Assembly: GCA_024684215.1 (NCBI GenBank)
Contig: JAIKXH010000054.1
Coordinates: 1-35,755 of the forward strand
DNA length: 35,755 nucleotides
Source: Lachnospiraceae bacterium
GTDB lineage: Bacteria; Bacillota; Clostridia; Lachnospirales; Lachnospiraceae
Reading direction: 5' to 3'
The notes beneath the pieces are model-generated. The model was not told the DNA's origin and searched no databases. It was given only the letters and a program-made list of their open reading frames with translations. Position 1 is the stretch's first letter, and every line of letters begins with the position of its first letter. Below, one piece after another: positions 32,646-35,755 of this stretch. The translations under genes were made by a program, and so were the position numbers.

Positions 32646-34420
32646 TGATTTTTTTGTTTCAACATTCTGACCGCCTCATTAATATACTCACATATCTTCC
32701 CGGCAATTTCATAATAAACATTTCTGTTGTAGTGATTGATACAATCTTCAAAATCATCCTGAGAGTGTATAAACTCAGTTGGATTTATTATTCTCATCCT
32801 GTCATGATCTAAAGCAAACTCCTCCATGATAGGATTAATTTCTCTGTACACATCTACCAGCCCGGCAAATTCCTCGTTGTCCTTTTCGCATTCGATTTCG
32901 CTTCCAAGCAGTAAAATAAAAATAGGATTGCCCGGTACGTGATCATACATATAGTCCAAATTTCTAAGTAATAACTCAATCGGAGTGGTCCCGACAAAAT
33001 CCCATTTTTTGGAAAAATCTCTTATAATATCCTCTGTGAAATCAAAACCGTGTCCCTGTACTTCTTTTCTGATAAATCTCCCTGTCATACCGGGATTGGT
33101 AAGTGAATAATTCCTAGAACTAAACTCAATATATTTTTCTGACTCTTTATTTTTATATAACCCTGCTGCCAGGTCCTGTAATAAGCTGAAGCATATTACA
33201 TGATATTCGTTTTCAAACAGTTTGGTTTCGAAATCACCTTTGGTTATAAACGGAACTTCTCGCACTATATCCTCTATTTCGGAAGGATTCAACGTTGCAC
33301 TCTCATATATGTGCATCGAATGATTTTGACCTGTAGTTACAAATCCCTTATCATTAATATAATTGAATTCCGTTGTTATATTTCCGCCGGAAAGATACGG
33401 CTCTATCGCACTTAGGTCGCAGGGTCCCTTCAGTAAGACCCTGACCCTGTTGTTTATCAGTCTATCGGTTTTTATTTCCCCATCTGTATCTTCTGTTATC
33501 CAAGTAATGTCCCTATGGTCCGACAGCTCTGATGCCACCAGGCCTGATATCTCAAATTTAGGGCATCCCAGCTTATTGTATACATACTGTTCTACACCCA
33601 TTCCAAGAATACGACATGAAAAGAGGAAATGTTCCATACTCTTTTCTCTCGTGTTGTAGCAGTAAAATCCGACTATTCCATAATCTCCGAATTTATCTCT
33701 GACTTTTACATAAGCACTTTCATTCCAATCATTTGTAATAAGCTTTTCTATAAGCTTTATATCGTCTCTGTTCTTTGTATAGTTTAGCTGGTTGGTTCTC
33801 TTAACCATTTCAGTTATACGGTCAATCTCTTCAAGACAATTGTTATTGATGGTCACCCTTATATCACTGTTTTTTAAAAATTCATCCTTGGAAGTGCTGA
33901 TCTTTTCCGCGTTTGATTTTCTCTCAAGCAATTTGTAGTTTTCCAGCCTTTTATAACCGTTGTCATCTTGTGGAATACTGAATAAATATTCCTCTAAAGA
34001 AGGAATAATGTCCGGTGTCGCAGTCATAAGGCCTTCCGAAAAGTATTTTGCTTCCTCTAAATTGTGCGGGTTGTCGTCTATAAACAATGTGTTTTCGGCG
34101 CGCAACCCCATAAGGCTAAGCTTTTCCGAAATCTGTGGTCCCTTGTCGTCCCAGTTAATGTTATTAAAAACAAACACATCTTCAAGCCCACACTTTCTTA
34201 TTTCCAAAAGTGCAGGCTCTTCATCATTTTTTGAAGATATGCTGTTTATAATCCCATGATTTACAAGATTTTTAAGTAAAGCAACTCTATTCTCAGAGAC
34301 CTCTACGGTTCCCTCGCTTAGAGTTCCCCTCCAAAAAGTCTCGTCAAGATCCCATATAATCAGTTTTATCTTGTCAAAAGGAAAGGTATCGTAATTACTC
34401 TTTTCTCTCTCTGATTTCAC
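32642..34420 (-). CDS. HAD-IIIC/FkbH-like protein with GNAT-like and SGNH-like parts, GTG start
   Basis: A 592-residue multi-domain protein. The N-terminal HAD-IIIC domain (17-150) has IIWDLDETFWRG (Asp24, Asp26), SISSKND (60-66) and LFIDDNPHN (112-120), as in FkbH. A GNAT-like middle (about 185-300) holds VKRTNQLNYTKNRDD, GDYGIVGFYCYN and FLFSCRILGMGVEQ. The C-terminal part (about 325-592) resembles SGNH/GDSL esterases: VRVLLKGPCDLSA in place of block I, PIFILLLGSE and a terminal NHYNR motif. FkbH homologues load glyceryl groups on acyl carriers; no acyl carrier protein is in the window. Role as acyl- or glyceryl-decorating enzyme for the flagellin glycan is inferred. The start is GTG with AGGTAG ahead, three bases after the flavin reductase stop. 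Confidence 0.78.
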   Translation of the reverse strand: MKSEREKSNYDTFPFDKIKLIIWDLDETFWRGTLSEGTVEVSENRVALLKNLVNHGIINSISSKNDEEPALLEIRKCGLEDVFVFNNINWDDKGPQISEKLSLMGLRAENTLFIDDNPHNLEEAKYFSEGLMTATPDIIPSLEEYLFSIPQDDNGYKRLENYKLLERKSNAEKISTSKDEFLKNSDIRVTINNNCLEEIDRITEMVKRTNQLNYTKNRDDIKLIEKLITNDWNESAYVKVRDKFGDYGIVGFYCYNTREKSMEHFLFSCRILGMGVEQYVYNKLGCPKFEISGLVASELSDHRDITWITEDTDGEIKTDRLINNRVRVLLKGPCDLSAIEPYLSGGNITTEFNYINDKGFVTTGQNHSMHIYESATLNPSEIEDIVREVPFITKGDFETKLFENEYHVICFSLLQDLAAGLYKNKESEKYIEFSSRNYSLTNPGMTGRFIRKEVQGHGFDFTEDIIRDFSKKWDFVGTTPIELLLRNLDYMYDHVPGNPIFILLLGSEIECEKDNEEFAGLVDVYREINPIMEEFALDHDRMRIINPTEFIHSQDDFEDCINHYNRNVYYEIAGKICEYINEAVRMLKQKNQ

Positions 34421-34423
34421 TTT

Positions 34424-35050
34424 CTACCTGACCACCTTTTCAAAATCTTCTGCGGGATGTTTGCAAATAGGACAAATAAAGTCTTCGGGAAGCTCTTCTC
34501 CCACATATTCATATCCGCATATTCTGCAGCGCCATATAGTTTCTCCGGCAGGAGTCTTGCCTACAGCTTCAGGCTTGGGCTTGATGTTTTCAAAGTAATA
34601 TGCGTATGTAGCCGAAGGCTCCTGTGATAATACCTCCATATCGGTTATGGTGCCGATAAGCATAGTGTGTGAACCGAGGTCTTCTGTCTTTTCAACCTTT
34701 ACGGAGATGTAAGCGTTAGTGCCATCGGTTACGTAATATATTCCGTTAGCTCCGCGTTTTACTTTGCCCTCAAATCCCTCAAATTTGTCTACGTCTTTGC
34801 CGGACTGGAAGCCAAATCTCTTAAACAGATCAAAAGAAGCCTTTTCGCTGATAACGGAAACGGTAAATTCCCTGCTCTGCATGATCATATCGTGAGTAAG
34901 ATTTGCTTTGTTGACACAAATACTTATTTGATTGGGCTCCGAAGCCGCCTGTATTGCCGTATTGATTATGCATCCGTTATCCTTGTTGTAAAATTTTGTA
35001 GTACATACAAACAATCCGTATGAAAGTTTAAACATTGCTTTAGGGTCCAT
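34424..35050 (-). CDS. Flavin reductase domain fused to rubredoxin
   Basis: A 208-residue protein. The N-terminal FMN-binding flavin-reductase-like domain (about 1-150; SYGLFVCTTKF, NQISICVNKANLTHDMI, FTVSVISEKA) is followed by a C-terminal rubredoxin with Cys175, Cys178, Cys193 and Cys196 (CRICGY and CPICKHP). Such proteins (Hrb-type) pass NAD(P)H electrons to flavodiiron proteins for oxygen or peroxide detoxification in anaerobes. GAGGAG precedes the ATG. The downstream HAD gene follows after only three bases, so the two are probably on one mRNA even though no link to glycosylation is obvious. Confidence 0.9.
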   Translation of the reverse strand: MDPKAMFKLSYGLFVCTTKFYNKDNGCIINTAIQAASEPNQISICVNKANLTHDMIMQSREFTVSVISEKASFDLFKRFGFQSGKDVDKFEGFEGKVKRGANGIYYVTDGTNAYISVKVEKTEDLGSHTMLIGTITDMEVLSQEPSATYAYYFENIKPKPEAVGKTPAGETIWRCRICGYEYVGEELPEDFICPICKHPAEDFEKVVR

Positions 35051-35101
35051 AGTTTTTCTCCTCTGTTTTTAAATAGTTTAGTTTAAGCCATTAAATATAC
35101 C

Positions 35102-35131
35102 AAAAGCAGGAACCGAATACACGGCTCCTGC
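35102..35131 (-). terminator. Rho-independent terminator of the DUF6935-type gene
   Basis: On the minus strand GCAGGAGCCG pairs with CGGTTCCTGC (10 bp, one G-U) across TGTATT, followed by TTTT. It starts eight bases past the stop codon at 35139 and separates this gene from the flavin reductase operon, whose promoter must lie in about 35051-35101. Confidence 0.82.
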
Positions 35132-35138
35132 CATTTAT

Positions 35139-35636
35139 TTATGCCCAGGGATCCTGACTTGTAGGGATTCTTATTCCCACTAAAAGTGCCTGTTCCCAAA
35201 GGAACCATTCTCCTGTTGAGGGCTTGTTTCTAAGTGTAACAACCCGGCACGAATCAGCTCCGCCGCTTCTAAGGTCCAATCTCTTATATCCCTCTTCAGC
35301 CATCTGCGCAGCATTGTCCTTCATCCACACTGTATACGGTTTTGAAGGCTCGTAATTATTCTCCGGCGTTGCTCCGGTGAAATACGAGCGGGGTAAATAA
35401 TCCTTTCCGTCCATAAATCTGTCCCGAATGAAATTCTTTTCCATTCCCGACAAAGGTCTGGGCCCCCTCAAATAATCCAGCATCTTATAGCATTCTTCCC
35501 TGTCTGTCGGAAAAACATTGAGCGCAGCCACTGTCAGTGCAGCTACTCCTTCAGGCGCTTTCATATTCGCCTCGGGTAAAGCCTTCATTTCCTCCAAGTT
35601 CATTGGAAGAGTGTCAAAAGATACATTGTACTCCAT
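35139..35636 (-). CDS. DUF6935-type protein of unknown function
   Basis: A 165-residue protein that I recognise from Firmicutes genomes as the DUF6935 type, though without a known role. It has the pattern LPMNLEEMKALPEANMKAPE, then AALTVAALNVFPTDREECYKML, and the strongly conserved core PLSGMEKNFIRDRFMDGKDY with PRSYFTGATPENNY. It ends LRSGGADSCR, KPSTGEWFLWEQ and a terminal DPWA. No signal peptide or membrane segment is visible, so it is probably cytoplasmic. AGGAGG lies at good distance before the ATG; the 119 bp upstream to the window edge contain A/T-rich sequence and no promoter that I can assign. Confidence 0.78.
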   Translation of the reverse strand: MEYNVSFDTLPMNLEEMKALPEANMKAPEGVAALTVAALNVFPTDREECYKMLDYLRGPRPLSGMEKNFIRDRFMDGKDYLPRSYFTGATPENNYEPSKPYTVWMKDNAAQMAEEGYKRLDLRSGGADSCRVVTLRNKPSTGEWFLWEQALLVGIRIPTSQDPWA

Positions 35637-35755
35637 CGATATACCTCCTAAATACTTGTTCCCAATATTTTCTGAAATCAGCGAATAATCAAGCCAATTG
35701 TACTAATTATTTTACCACTAAATCCCTATTTTTACCATCTTTATTCGACAATTAT

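Noticed and set aside
32642-34420. An acyl carrier protein gene to partner the FkbH-like protein
   Set aside because: Looked for a short frame with a DSL phosphopantetheine motif on both strands; none seen in the window.
1-35755. Mobile elements, CRISPR arrays, tRNA or rRNA genes
   Set aside because: No transposase or integrase motifs, no regularly spaced repeats with unique spacers, and no cloverleaf or rRNA-like sequence noticed.

Overview
The window comes from a motile, low-GC Gram-positive bacterium, most likely a member of the Lachnospiraceae (Roseburia/Butyrivibrio type). I base this on the flagellin N-terminus ([18 protein letters not shown]), strong AGGAGG ribosome binding sites, sigma-28 type promoters and the set of neighbouring families; the genus is not certain. 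Every gene except one (the CapA-like gene) lies on the minus strand, so transcription runs from high to low coordinates.

In transcription order: (a) 35.6-34.4 kb, a DUF6935-type protein with its own terminator, then a flavin reductase-rubredoxin. (b) 34.4-27.3 kb, glycan-decorating enzymes: an FkbH-type HAD protein with GNAT-like and SGNH-like parts, a GT2-like/methyltransferase fusion, a CgeB-family glycosyltransferase, a DUF6492-GT2 double glycosyltransferase and a C-terminal half of a sulfatase-like protein. (c) 27.3-20.6 kb, a compact legionaminic acid operon, legI-legG-legB-legC-ptmE-legH-legF, ending in CMP-legionaminate. (d) 20.4-15.2 kb, late flagellar genes: flaG, fliD, fliS, a FliT/FlgN-like chaperone gene and two 95%-identical flagellins without D2/D3 domains. 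(e) 15.1-4.8 kb, two Maf-type flagellin glycosyltransferases (DUF115), two more CgeB-type enzymes, two other glycosyltransferases, an unrecognised 158-residue protein and a sugar aminotransferase. (f) 4.8-0 kb, an outlying region with a convergent CapA-like membrane-anchored protein, a secreted SH3/NlpC-P60 peptidoglycan hydrolase and a GlpA-like flavoprotein with a BFD-type [2Fe-2S] domain.

Together (b)-(e) read as one flagellin glycosylation island built around the filament genes. The Leg operon makes the nonulosonate donor, the two Maf proteins are expected to attach it to flagellin Ser/Thr, and the other glycosyltransferases, methyltransferase and acyl/SGNH-type protein would extend or cap the glycan. 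Glycan structure and order of action cannot be read from the sequence.

Regulation is unusually readable. There are sigma-28 promoter matches before both flagellins (two in tandem for the upstream one) and a -10 match before flaG. The leader of the upstream flagellin has three predicted hairpins, one of which presents AGGA in its loop within CAAGGATG, close to the Shine-Dalgarno; this resembles the CsrA-controlled hag leader of Bacillus subtilis. Perfect intercistronic hairpins lie between fliD and fliS and between flagellin 1 and the first maf gene. No RNA genes, CRISPR arrays or mobile elements were seen. All motif matches and identities were read by eye, without database searches.
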